64,000 nucleotides of DNA. Source: Patella vulgata. Taxonomy: Eukaryota > Mollusca > Gastropoda > Patellidae. Location: contig NC_065885.2 in the NCBI RefSeq assembly GCF_932274485.2, forward strand, positions 35,539,062-35,603,061, in the 5' to 3' direction. The notes beneath the pieces are model-generated. The model saw only the letters and a program-made list of their open reading frames with translations. It searched no databases and was not told where the DNA came from. A program made the translations under genes and the position numbers. Below, one piece after another: positions 37,801 to 51,000 of the stretch (positions are counted from its first letter, which is position 1; the number at the start of each line of letters is the position of its first letter).

Positions 37801-38991
37801 TCGTCAGCTAGTATACACACTGGCAAAATTAAGATTTATATTATTTCTGACATTATTAGTTTCGTCCCTGTGATTTTTTGTGGAGGCTGTCGTTATTGTA
37901 GGCAGGGGCAGTGTCTAGCCGTTCGGATCAGACGAAACCCTTGGCAGCTGTAATTAGTAATAAAAGTAGACCGTGGCGCCGCTGCCCGGGCTAAATTTCA
38001 CCCATGGCACACTGTATGGCGTATGTCCGTCTTCACTATCTCTGTTGGTGTAGAAAAGTAGGACGATAAACCCCATTTCATTTTAGTTTAATTTCGTCAA
38101 GAACACCGCTATGAAATTACGTATCGCTTTATGCAACTTGAATAAAATATCGTTGAAGAAAAACTACCATTAGTTAGTCAGGTGGGTATAATGACGGCAT
38201 CAGAAAAAAAACGTCATCGCTATCCAGGCCGTTTCATCCCCACAATATGGGATTTCTAAATTTATATCTTTGAACCATTTCAAGAAAAAGTTTATCATTA
38301 TAACGCGACATTTTTGTTAGAGCAGTTATAGATCATTATATATAAATATTAATATTGGCTTAACTGTAAAATAAATCAATAAAATTCTCCCCAATCTGAT
38401 TAAAATACAGATCTATATTTCTTTTCGGTTTTTTTTATACTTTCGATGGCCTATACACTACATGAAGATCTGACCGGTTGTTATGAAAGGTCGCGTCAGA
38501 GGTCGTACGAACGGCTTTTGGCCCTATAACGTCAGACATTGATTAATCAACCAGCGTTGACGTTTTTAGTGATATACACACAGCTCGGTGCATCGCACGC
38601 CAAGAAGTCGCCGAAACAGATGGTTTCATTGGCTTATTCCTCACGCCATCCAGAACGCAGGTTATATAACAACACTTCCAGATCCTAGTGTAGTACAGAC
38701 AAATAAAACGAAATTTTGAACTACAAAAAAAAATAAATAAAATAATAATTTAAAAAAAGAAAACAATATTGTTTAGCTTATATTTGAAATATTATTTGCC
38801 AACCATATCACATTCGATGTTGGTTTAAATTTCAGCATCGATTCCCCGGTTATACGTGACAAGGAGTAGGGTCCTTCGGTTTCCTCCCACTGCTTGACCC
38901 CTAACGCACAAGCAAATTATTGAAATAAAATTGAACCATATGTTAGCCCCGAAATGACCTAGTTTGTGTCGAGCGGTCGTTAAACCCCATT

Positions 38992-39022
<31 letters not shown>

Positions 39023-42000
39023 TTAAATTTCAGCACTCCGTCCAACCATCAGACGAAGAGCAAGTCCAATCTGTTTCACAGAGAATTACGAGTCTTCTCT
39101 AATATCTCTGTAAAAGATGACTGTCTTTAACACGTGACGTCACAGCACGCGGCGTCAATCATTGGCTGAATGGCGCGTGCATTGTTTACATAAGACGTTA
39201 CTGCTTCGGACAGAATGCTGCCTTTTAGTCATTTTAATACCCATTTAAACTAAATACAAAATAATTTTTACCTACAAATACGTCAAACTTCTTTATTTAT
39301 TTTTCTAATACACCAAAAAAATGTTTTAGAATTTAATTTGTCGGTGGGAAAAAGTTAATATTTGAGACTCATTAAGTCGCATTGGTGTCATCCTTATCAG
39401 TGATTGTAGCGGCCTAGCGAATATTCACTGTTGATCAGTGTAGGGTAAGTCGTTTAGATCAACATCATAGTCCCGGTCAGGTGCGCAGTGGCGACACCAA
39501 ACGGCTTCATAATGATGGTTGCTAGGCAGAAGTGTAAAAATTCTAATTTCGTTGATGTTCATGCTAAACGTGTAAAGCATCAATGAAGAAGACGTTTTTC
39601 GTCTAAATAATAGAAATAAGATGAAATAGAATTAAATTAAATTTACACTGAACAAATAAAGAAGTTGGATTATACATTGTCTTAATTTAAAAATTACACA
39701 TAGAAGTTAGAAATTACATGAATAAAAGTTAAAAATTACATGAACAGAAATTAGACGATAGCACGTTAGAAATTTTGAATCTAATATACCGCTATAGAGA
39801 GCTTGGGTTAGTGTTCCTGACACCGAAACATTGACGTAGTATCAAAATTAAGAATTGTCTATCAGTAAGTTTTTCGTAGTTATTAGCCCTGACACCGGAA
39901 ACATGAACGCCACTGTTCAAATGCTTCTGGTGGGCGTATATTAATTGATTAACAAAGCTATTTTTGCGACGTGTTATAATTATTATAACACATGTTACTT
40001 ATAGTCTTAGTTGACCTTACAACAAGGACGACCACAAACGTCTCTACAACTTTCAATGTAGGTGACCCGTCTTTTTAAACTACTCCTTTGGGGTTTTCTT
40101 AATGTCCTATTTAGGATATATATTAACATACAATCTTGAATAACAACGAGTAACGGATATCGTGACCTTTTTAAAGTACAAACACCCGGATGTCGCTTAA
40201 TCATGTCGAGTATACGGTATGCACATTAATCCATTTGCAAAATACCACCTTAATGATATGAGCCATGCGGATGCTTGTTGAAAGTGTAAGGTTTTTCTAC
40301 AACTTTCTTTTATGTCAACGCAACGTGATGATTTCTACCCCCAATGTTTACACCATAGCTATTCAACCCACATGTATAATATATGGCGCTATTTAAAACT
40401 TTCAACAAAGACATCATTATTACTAAAATCCTATCCAAACTCAGGTATGCATAGTGTGCCTTTTGAGGGAGTATTATTTTTTAAAAAGTCAAAAATATTT
40501 TCCTTTGGATTAATACACCACACATTCACGAAAGTTTTAATAAAAATCAAATCCCGACAAGAGGGACAATATTAAATCCTCTCGATATCGGTGGCCTCTT
40601 AAACATGACTGTGCAACATAAAATTGCTAACCCGTGTATAAGTTTTATGAACTCATTTTTTGTCATAATGCTAAAGATATTAAACCGATCAGCAGATAGT
40701 TGAAGGTATTTTGTAATATGCTTTATCCCAACTTTAATCATCTTACGACACTTTCATTGTGCCACTTTTAAGGCGCTAAACCTCTTTGATACTTGGTTGA
40801 TCTGAATATGTGTATGATTAAATTGTTGTTTCGAGAAATTAGGCTTATTTTTGATCCGAAGCCCCAAGCTAAACCTCTTCCATTTTAAGCACGGATTACT
40901 ATGACTGCAACACCCTTCCATTTCAACCCTTCTGAACAATTAGCAGTCCAAGACTCATCCATTGCCACGTCTACCAATCTACTTTCTTTACCAATCTAAT
41001 ATTGTCTATCATCTGAATTCATATTGATCTAACACTGTCATCAATCTGAATTCAAAGTGATCTTTGCATTCATATTAAACCACCACTGTCATCCATCTGA
41101 ATTCATGTTAACATACCATTGTCAACCATCTGAATCCATTCCCGTTCATCATACAATCGTTCCTCACCCACTGGTTGCCATACCTTCCACCGTCTTCGAA
41201 ATTAGTTATTAGACTTCTTCTTCTTCAGTATCAATCATCAGAATTGTGAAGGAACGACGCTTTCTTCAGCTCAAAACCACAAGTCTCTACTATAAGAATC
41301 TTCATTCAAATGCCAAATGTCGTTAAATATTTGAACAGTTGAATTGTCCAGATCGCAGAAAAATGTATATTTTGAAGTTGTCGACTCCCTCATATTGAAA
41401 CGCCACTGATTCTGATCACCAGACGTGTTTTTTGGTTTTCTTTTGTCCCCTATATGGTCATTTTGATCTGTCAAGTGTGATATTAGTACTGACTGGCCTT
41501 TTAATTGGGGGGGGGGGGTATATTTAGGACGTGTAGTACATGTCAAGGATATTGTTCCTTCGAACTGTAGGCACACTGACACAAATGACAGTCACATTTT
41601 CAAATTCTTTCGAAATATTAATGTGCAATAATGTAAGATGCAAAGGCGACACATGTTCTTGGTATACAGCTTGGTGTCCTAATATTTATTGAAGTCATAT
41701 ATTTATAACCACAATGGACGTGTATATATATTTATGAATAAATTAATATTTATCAATATTAACACAAGCTGAGTACCAATATATTATAAAGAAATTCAGA
41801 CATAGAAAGCAACTAGAGCGTACACGTCTTTGATACCACCCTCTAAATATATGTATGTAGTAAACATGGTTTCTAAGAGAAGATAAGTACTTCTTTATTT
41901 ATAGACCTATACGAATCGAGCACGACTTGAAACGGTTGCCGTGTGATGCGTGATTTATTGGCCTAACACGCGATTTTATAAGCTGTTTACCGTACGAATG

Positions 42001-45000
42001 TCAGGCGAAGGTCATTTCTGATAATATAGGTTGCATGAGTCATTGTGCGGTGTAGACGTGGCAAGGTCATATCTCGTCCAGGCAACGCTCAGGAAAAACC
42101 ACTCGAAATCGACCCTCTCTAGAACACTGCTGTCACTTACAAGATGGGCGTATTGTCAGACTGATATTTTCTTGTGCGAAATGTATACCCATTTGTCACC
42201 GAATACTTCCCGGCTTACATTTGTTTACCCCATCTCTGTGTATGTGTGTGTTCTGTTGTTGAGAATTAAACGCTATTGTACTATGGAGCTAATAATATGG
42301 TCCATGGTTGTACACTATGGGAATATACACCATACTGAATATAAATGATATTAATTATCATTATAAAATAACAGAGAACACCTGTAGGGCGTGGCGAGAT
42401 CGTGACTCAGATCTTGTATGATATTAATACACCAGTGTGTCGGGTATATATTTAGAATACCTTTCTGCGCATTAAATATTCAAGTATACGAAGTTACCAC
42501 TCTACTCGGTATTGAGCCCGGTGTCCAATTAGATAGAAAAACACGTTAGGGCTACGGATTTCTTTAATGCACAGCTCTCTGATACTATGACTAGATGATT
42601 AATAAGTTTGCTGGTCTATTCCTCTATAAAGGTCGATTATGAATACCGAGTTGGTAGTAAAAATCAATGTTAACTGCTGACAACAGAAAATCGGATTTAA
42701 TCACGAATTTATTATCATTTTGGCTTTAAGGTGCCATAGCAACCAAGAGGATTTCCCGTAGATTTTAAATGGAGATCGGACATCGAACACAAAGCCTGGG
42801 AATAATGTCAATGGATACACAATTTCTAAGCTACACGCATAATGCACGAGATAGTTTCTATTCATTCTCTAAGTCACGGCCGCATTCAAATAATCTAGTT
42901 CGAACTGGATGTTGTTTTCGTGTTTTTATTCTATTAAATGGAGTAAAATAACCGCGAATTAATCAAAATCGTCTTTTATCCTTTTTTAAATTTAATATCT
43001 GAAAAGTTTTATCACAGTGTCATGTTCTCACTTGTGTACCGTAAACAGTCAATGAACATGCAGCCATTCCAATCACGCTTAAACGTCGCCCAATTATCTA
43101 TTTAAAAATCATTAAATCTTAATATTGTACAATAACTCCATTTCGGATCGTTTTATTTCTGATAACGGATTACAATGGTTTCGGACTAAACTACATTACC
43201 TGTAAGAACCAGGTTTTATAGGAATCAGGCACTTAACCGTTAGGGGCGATGGCCCTTCCAAGATTTGTCCAAATATTTTTGGTAGTCGAATGCTTCTTAT
43301 TTACGATTTTTTCTCCTGGTCTCGTATTAGTTGACACAAAAAGGCGAGAAGAGGGTTAAACAGTAAAACTCCACAAAGTTAATTTTAACACATATAACAC
43401 ATGGCTTCACACGATTTGACTTCGGGCGCAAGAAAATATCACTGGGTATAATGATAAATTGGTTCTTAAATGGTGTACCCAAAGAACTTTATCGTCAACC
43501 TTTTCAATACTAGTTTCTACAAGCCCACTAATGTTTCTGGTGTAATTTGAATGAATGAATTGACGCGACGGTGTTTACCGTCTCGTCAACACATTAATTG
43601 GGCCATTTTGGAACTAACGTGGTATTTCAGTGGTAATGCTTTGTAAATGTTCTCATTACTGACAAAGAAAAAATATGCCACAACACTTGTTGACTGCACG
43701 GACGACATAGCTGCTATGGGCGGATGTTTTATTGTCTGCCAACCTATCTTTGTTTCTGCTTATGCTATGGTTCGGCTGGAGACAGACCAAACAGTCCGAC
43801 GTCGAGATAGTTTGGGATTTATTCGGTCGTCATAATGTCATGCGCCGCAAAATGTCATATTCCTCGCAGTGTTTCGTTTGATTAGAGCTAATCCCACTTA
43901 ACACTGCTATATCTGTTCCAAATTATGACTGGTTAATAGTCCGATTAACAACCAATAGATAACTGCGTAACAATTACTATTACGTTTTAAACAGAGCTCT
44001 AAATTGGACCAAATATGTTTACATAACGTTATGTCATGACTCACGATTTTATTACGCCCAATTAACCAGTGCATAGCAGAATATTGCAGAAAAACTAATT
44101 GCGTGACAAACGAGGCTATCAAAGCGGATACAATGTAAACAATACTGTTTGAGACGAACAATAGTTTCACCGTTTTAATAGCTTAAATCACTGTCCAAAG
44201 TTTTAGGGAAGACCCCAGATTAAACGAAAGGTTGTCATGTTGCTGTACTTGGGATATATTTGATTAAACGGGAAGAATAGACACACTCCCTCAAAAGCTC
44301 AAGTATCAGAAGCCAATCCAGAAATGGCCAGAGATGGATTTCTCCGGCCATTGCTTCAATAATATGCAAAAGGTGATCATCCAGAACTGTCGCTTATCTC
44401 TCTGTAGAGTTGTAACAGCCACTATCATGTCTCCCGCACAATAGAACCTACTGTACTTTTTATATATACACGTAGTAAAGCTGTCAATTTCTCTCAGTGT
44501 TACCGCTATTCAGATGTACTATTAGTACAATCGGTGCAAAATTCGAAGTACCATAGTACAGATGAATTCTCAATAAAAAAGAAAGTGTTGTGGAAAATTG
44601 TCAATGCGCTGCCCATAGCCCAATCGGTTTAGAACAGTACAGGACGTTTATCCCCATTTTATTTTATTTTTTCTCTGCGCTGATCTGCGTTATAAACAGA
44701 TTTCTCCAGGTACAACGTGATCACTATAATCAAACTTCATCTGGCAACTGGATGTTCCTGGTACTTTGAAATCGTATCACAGAACCACATGGTTATAATA
44801 CGAGCATTAACCTTTGTTTTAAAACTGAACTACATCTCTTATTTTCTTTTTTAAAATTTATCACAAAATCTGAAGCGACGGTTATGTATGTAAATTGGGA
44901 CCACTGCGGATTCTAGCGACCCCCACACCCACGCCTTTAAATGGAAGAACAAAACAAAGTAAATGGGACGTACTTTTAGTTTCATACCCTACTGTATACG

Positions 45001-48000
45001 TTAAATTAGATTATCTTGTCGACCACAATATTATTGCCTTAAGAAAAGTTTTATGGTCACGATATGGATCTACTGAGATGGTTACATTTAGCTGATCCCA
45101 TAGCTTTTAGCAAATCGATTTATCACCAGAAAGACACTTTGTTACCAAAGCAACGTGGTATAATAAACCTATGTATAACTATGTGATTTTAATATTGGTT
45201 GGAATAATGTGGTTACAGCTGGTTACAGATCCTCTCCCACGGATATTTAGGAAGTAAATGTCAGGGCATGGGTTTATTATTAAAAGGGTGTTTATAAGAA
45301 ATCGGGGTAAAAATAATAGTACGTAGAAGACAAGACTTCGAATAAATGGTGCATATATGTCAGAAAATGTTAATAATATATATAAATTATGAAAATTATT
45401 TAGATGTGATAAGAAATAGAAAACATAGAAAAGCACCAACAAATCTAAGAATAAGCGCACCTAAATTGAAAATTGAAACAGGGAGATATTTAAAATTAGA
45501 CGTTAACGATCGTTTGTGTAATGTATGTCAGGAGGTAAAAGGCGAAATTCATTTGATAACAAATTGTAAAAGACATGACGAAAAAAGAAAAGAACTGTTC
45601 AGTTTAATTCTATTTCACGAACGAAATTTTTATAAACTGAATGATTTACAACAATTTAAAATACTGATGATGAATAAAAATATAGAAATTTTAAAATGTT
45701 TAGGAGCTTTTGTATACTAATCCAAGTTGAATAGGCCTTTATCCTGTAATCTACACGGCGGACCGAATCCCTAGCCCTTGAATTGCATTGATTCATGGCT
45801 TGGCGGGCAGATGTAGGAGTCAAGAAGGCATTTTACACCAGTTCTTATTTTTCTGAACACCCAACCACAATAATATATTGTGATCTTAGTCTCAAAATGA
45901 CCAAAGTACTGTGTGAATGAGACGTTTAGCCTTATTCCTTCTTGTGCATAGAAAATATAAATATGATCATTGCCCGGAAAAGGACTGTTACTCTGAATGG
46001 GACGCAATATCTCTTCATCACTGTATATAAATGATGCTATATTTTAACGGCTTATGATTGTTATTAATTTATAGCATTTCATCGCTTTTTCACATCTATC
46101 GAAATCGTTGAAGAGAAGTCAGTGTGGTGGTACCAAATTGTCAAATACCTAGTTTACATGTTGACATTACAAATATAGGTTTACAGGTCATGAGCGTGTT
46201 TTGAAAGAAAATATTATTTTGCCTAGTAGTCAAGATGAGCCTCTGACGCACGCTGTCACCATGGTTATACTATCAGTCAGATTGACAAGATACCGTTATC
46301 TTTTTAATCAGAATTAAATGTCTATTTTCGTGATCCACATTGTCCAAATTCATTTCTTTTCTGTTACGTACATCAAATGTGAAGCATGCTGTTATTATAC
46401 CTTACCATCTCGGCACGCGGCTTTGGTTACCGGTAGGCCTATGCTATTAAAAATGCAACACAATATACACAGTTGTAAATAACTCAAAGAAAACAATTCA
46501 ATATAATTGAAACTTTGCCATTTACAGAATGACATTACAGATGTGATAATATTATCAACTATAAATACAGTAGTCTCGGTTACTTAAATCACACATTCTT
46601 CAATATTCGTAGAAAAGCCTGTATAATTCGTCTGAATGAGAGGCTATAAATATAGCCATTTTATATCGCTGAAATGTCAATGTTACGTTGCTATATAATT
46701 ATCCCAATGAAGTAAAGAATGAGGGTTTTGTTTTAAAATATCTAAATGTTTGTAAATCAGAGTTCTCAAATACGCCATTGATTAATTTTAAAATGCCCTT
46801 ATGTTACTTATATTAGGCAGTTACTTCTTTCTTAATTTGTGTTCCTTGACATTTGACTTTTGGCCATCAGATTTCGTTGATGATAAGGGCAAAATAAATG
46901 ATATTTAATCGTGGCATGCTTATTGGTGCATCGGTGTTTGTTGGTAATACCGTGTCTGTAAGTTGACAATATAGCCTATCGAGTCTACAGGAAAGGGGAG
47001 AGGGCGTTTGTTCAGTGTGAAATACACCAGGGCGGGGTTGGGGGTGGTTTGGAGGTCCTGTGATCGAACCCTGTGCTTGCCGAGAAAACTCCTTGAGAGT
47101 TTCCTGACCTGATTTGCCTGAAGGGCCTGACAAGGAACAGTGCCTATTTTAATTAAACCCCATTTCATTTCAGCTGGTTCTTTAAAGATTCGATTTGCTA
47201 TCTGTATTTCTGTTGACATTGGTTATCTACATGTTGAAAATATATGTCGGCATTATCTATTGGTTATCTACAAGTTGGCAATATTTATTGTCATTTATTA
47301 AGTTATCTCCAGGCTGACAATATTTTGGCGTTTACTAAGTTATCTCCAGACTGGCAATATTTATTGCCATATACTAAATTATCTCTACAGGCTGACAATA
47401 TTTATTGGCGTTTACTAAGTTATCTCAGAGTTGACGATATTTGTTGTCATTATCTAGGTTATCTACATTTTGACATTTACGAGTCAATCTACTTTGTTAA
47501 AATATGTGTTGGCATTACCCTTTTTATCTACATATCGGCAGTATAATTTGACATTATCAGGATATCTATATGTTAAAAATTGACATTACTCTATCTATTT
47601 ATTTTGTTGCTCAGCATCTACATTGGGGATACTCTTTATCTGAATGTAGACAGTATCTGTTGACATTTACAAGGTTATCAACACGTTGATAACATTCTCG
47701 GCATTGTTAACAATGGTATATTGACAATATCTCTCTTCAAAATATCTGTTGTTTACATGTTGACAATATCTGTTGGCATTTACAAGGTTATCTAAGCTTG
47801 GAAATTGTGGTTTAGCATTTGCCCCTGTCCCATATATCTATACATACTAATAATACTTATTGATATAGCCCCTCCTATACTTGTTGAGCGAGTATATCTG
47901 TTGACATTAATCCAGGGTATCAACAGGCTAAAATATGTCAGCAATACTTCGTTAGCGATAGATTGATTGGCCATATCTGTTCACAAAACCTAAATTATTT

Positions 48001-51000
48001 AAATAACATTACAAAATCCAACATAGTAAAGCAGGGTTTATGATTAAATAATCTCCATATAAATCTATACACAGCTGACAAGTTCATCGTTTATTTTGCA
48101 TACCACCAGGATATATTATGAATAATGTATTATTATTCATGTAAACGGCCTTGGCATAGTGAAATATTTTTCTCACGTGTACTGTGTCTCGGGTTACGTT
48201 TAATATTATTAAATGTACACATTGCTATTTTCAAGTATGGCTAATATGGCCGCATAAATGAGTATTTGTTTTGTGAAGGTAGGCAATAGTAAATGAATTA
48301 AATATGGAGTTGATAAGAGTTCATCAAAATGTTGCTTAATTTATTATCTTGGATATTAGGTTTTGCTCAGTCATGTGTATAAATAATACATTATCTCGGC
48401 CATCTCCTTTCTATCATCATTAGGTTTAATTATGCATGCATCATGGCCATGAATATTGGGATTGTAAATTAGACACGCTATATAACGATGAACTTCGAGT
48501 TAAGTACAGTACAGAATAAATTGTATACAGATAGTAATGAAATGGGGTTTAATATCTCGTCAACACAATACTTCGGCCATTTTGAGATAAACATAATATG
48601 GTGGTCATCTTTAATTGTATGATTATGTGTGTAATATTCGGACTCTTTCTAGATTTCCAACTGTCAAGGTTTCATTTTCGTGCTGGGGGGTTGGATGGCC
48701 GAACGGTTAGCACGTGCGCGCTGTATCATAAGACCTGTCATTGAGTCGGTTTTTCGTCCTGCATCACTGACAAGGGGGGACCACGCCGGATAATCTGGAT
48801 GAACTTTCTCGGCCAGTGCAGGGATCGAACACCCGACCTCCAGGCTAGCGAGCCAGCGTCTTACCGACTTAGCCACGTGATCCCCGAAAAAAAAATTGTA
48901 AGCACATAGTCAACCAATTGGGTACAAGGTAATAACTTGTTTACTCTTTATCAAAAGAGATAAAACGAACGAGGCTATGTAGATGTATCCTGTCAATGTT
49001 ACGTCTTTGGGGAGTAAGCTATAATATACTGTATCTATAAAGGTACATTGTATCCTATCAACGGGAATATCTTTAGAGTAAACCTCAGTAAGCTACACTG
49101 TATCATATCAATGGCACATCTTTAGAGTATGTTATAATGTATCATATCAATGGAATATCTTTGGTGTAAGATATACTGTATCCTATCAATGGTATATCTT
49201 TGGTTTAAGATATACTGTATCCTATCAATGGTACATCTTTGGTTTAAGCTATACTGTATCCTATCAAGGATACACCTTTGGAGTAAGCTACTCTGTATTT
49301 TATAAATGCTATATCTTTGGTGTAAGCTATGCTGGAGCCACTCTGGTGCTACGAGTGAGATTTGCCACTACAGCGGCGTTGCCATCTAGTCTGTCGAATT
49401 CCAACTGTGATTTTTTAGCGTGAATTCTTAATGCCTGTGCAACAGGACGGAGGGTATCGTCCAGGCTTTCGGTTTGGACGAAAAAACGAGGTCTCATGCA
49501 AACTTTCTATCATAGCACACGTCTTCATTTCTTATCCAGTAGATAATAGCTGTATGACAATAGTGTACTCACCTAGTCCGGTTTCGCGGTCGAACTCAAT
49601 ACCCACTTGCATTTGGGATTTCAGTGAACCTGCATCGGTTACATTTCTATCTGGTTTCACGTTTTCTATTGGAACCCATTTTTACAAGAGCCTTGATGTA
49701 GCCTAACTCTCAGTCAGTTTACTATTCATCAATCCCAACTGTTTATAATTAGTATGGGTTGGTATGTGTTTTATATTTTCCTATGTTATTGATAAGGTAT
49801 TGTATAGTCATAACATTGGTTAATATTGTTCCTGATTGCATAATCTACCTTAAAAGTAAGACACCGTAGTAAACTGGGTACCGAGTGTCAACCCGCGAAA
49901 CTACAAGCCCGAGTCGATTCTGATTTTATGACAAATTATACGACAAAGCTTATTATAAAAGTACGGCACGTTCTTTCTTTCATTTGGCCATATTGAAATT
50001 CTTGAAATCTATTTTTTACAGACGCTTGAGTAGGGATTATAAGATATCTGTTTTATTCTCCCATTCTCCTAATATTGATTTCATACGGTACAGACAAACC
50101 AACCCATTCCAAATCTGTCCAGGCCAATCCCATCCATGACAGGTTGATTTCAGAAATAAACCTGGTTGCCCTTTTTAATCGAAGCCTGGAAACTATGAAC
50201 ATATTGTGCTATCGATAATTACACGATCGTTTTACGGCACATGCCCAAAGCTTTCCTTCAGATTTGATGACATATTAGGCAATTTTCACCACCTCTATCC
50301 CCCTTGATCAAGTTTTATTGCTCTCACATTTGCAATTAGAGACAGTCATTTTGGATACATGATAACGTTTAATTAAAGGCTGATCTCCAGTCTACGAGGA
50401 AAAGTGGGATTTATAAGTTGTTTACTGAAGATTTCTACTGGTAATTATATGTATACTTAATATAATATCGACCCCGTGTGGCTTTACTCGTCACGAGGAG
50501 CTCTCGCAAATCATTACATCCAATTCAATATGGCGTCGGCTTCTGTCAAACGTGATTGATTGCAAATCCGCTGTGTTGTAGATTTCTCATTACATCCATC
50601 AAATCAATACCCACGAACGGTTTCATATTAAACTGGAAGAATAGGCAGAGTATTTTCAGACAAATTGACTGTATTGATCAAGCGTACAAGGACCAGACGA
50701 CCTCCAAAATCCTTGAATATCCAATTCAAATATATTTTAATGGATTGGTTTTCTAGTTCTATGAGTGAGGCAATAATTAACATCTGATATAGCCTATATT
50801 ATTTAACATGGAATAAATAAATGAATAAGATGAATATTACAACTGTCTGAAATCTAATCGAACAATACTTCGTAACCATAACATCAGCCATTTTAGAAAT
50901 GTCAAATCGGTGTTATGTTCAAACGACTTTTATGTACGTATAAATGTATTCACACATTATATACATACTGTCGTTTCCTTACTTATGTCCCCACTTATAT

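Noticed and set aside
37371-37953. Open frames of 80-105 residues near 37.4-37.9 kb
   Set aside because: They overlap MITE T4 and SINE-1 sequence; no family resemblance.
41271-41582. 103-residue minus-strand open frame
   Set aside because: Runs through a G homopolymer and has no motif; considered chance.
42031-42348. 105-residue open frame in deacetylase intron 1
   Set aside because: No recognisable motif, no splice support, composition like surrounding intron.
48690-48760. Possible tRNA gene (TGGCCGAACGGTTAGC box A)
   Set aside because: No box B at the right spacing and no cloverleaf; it is the head of a SINE inside a mosaic.
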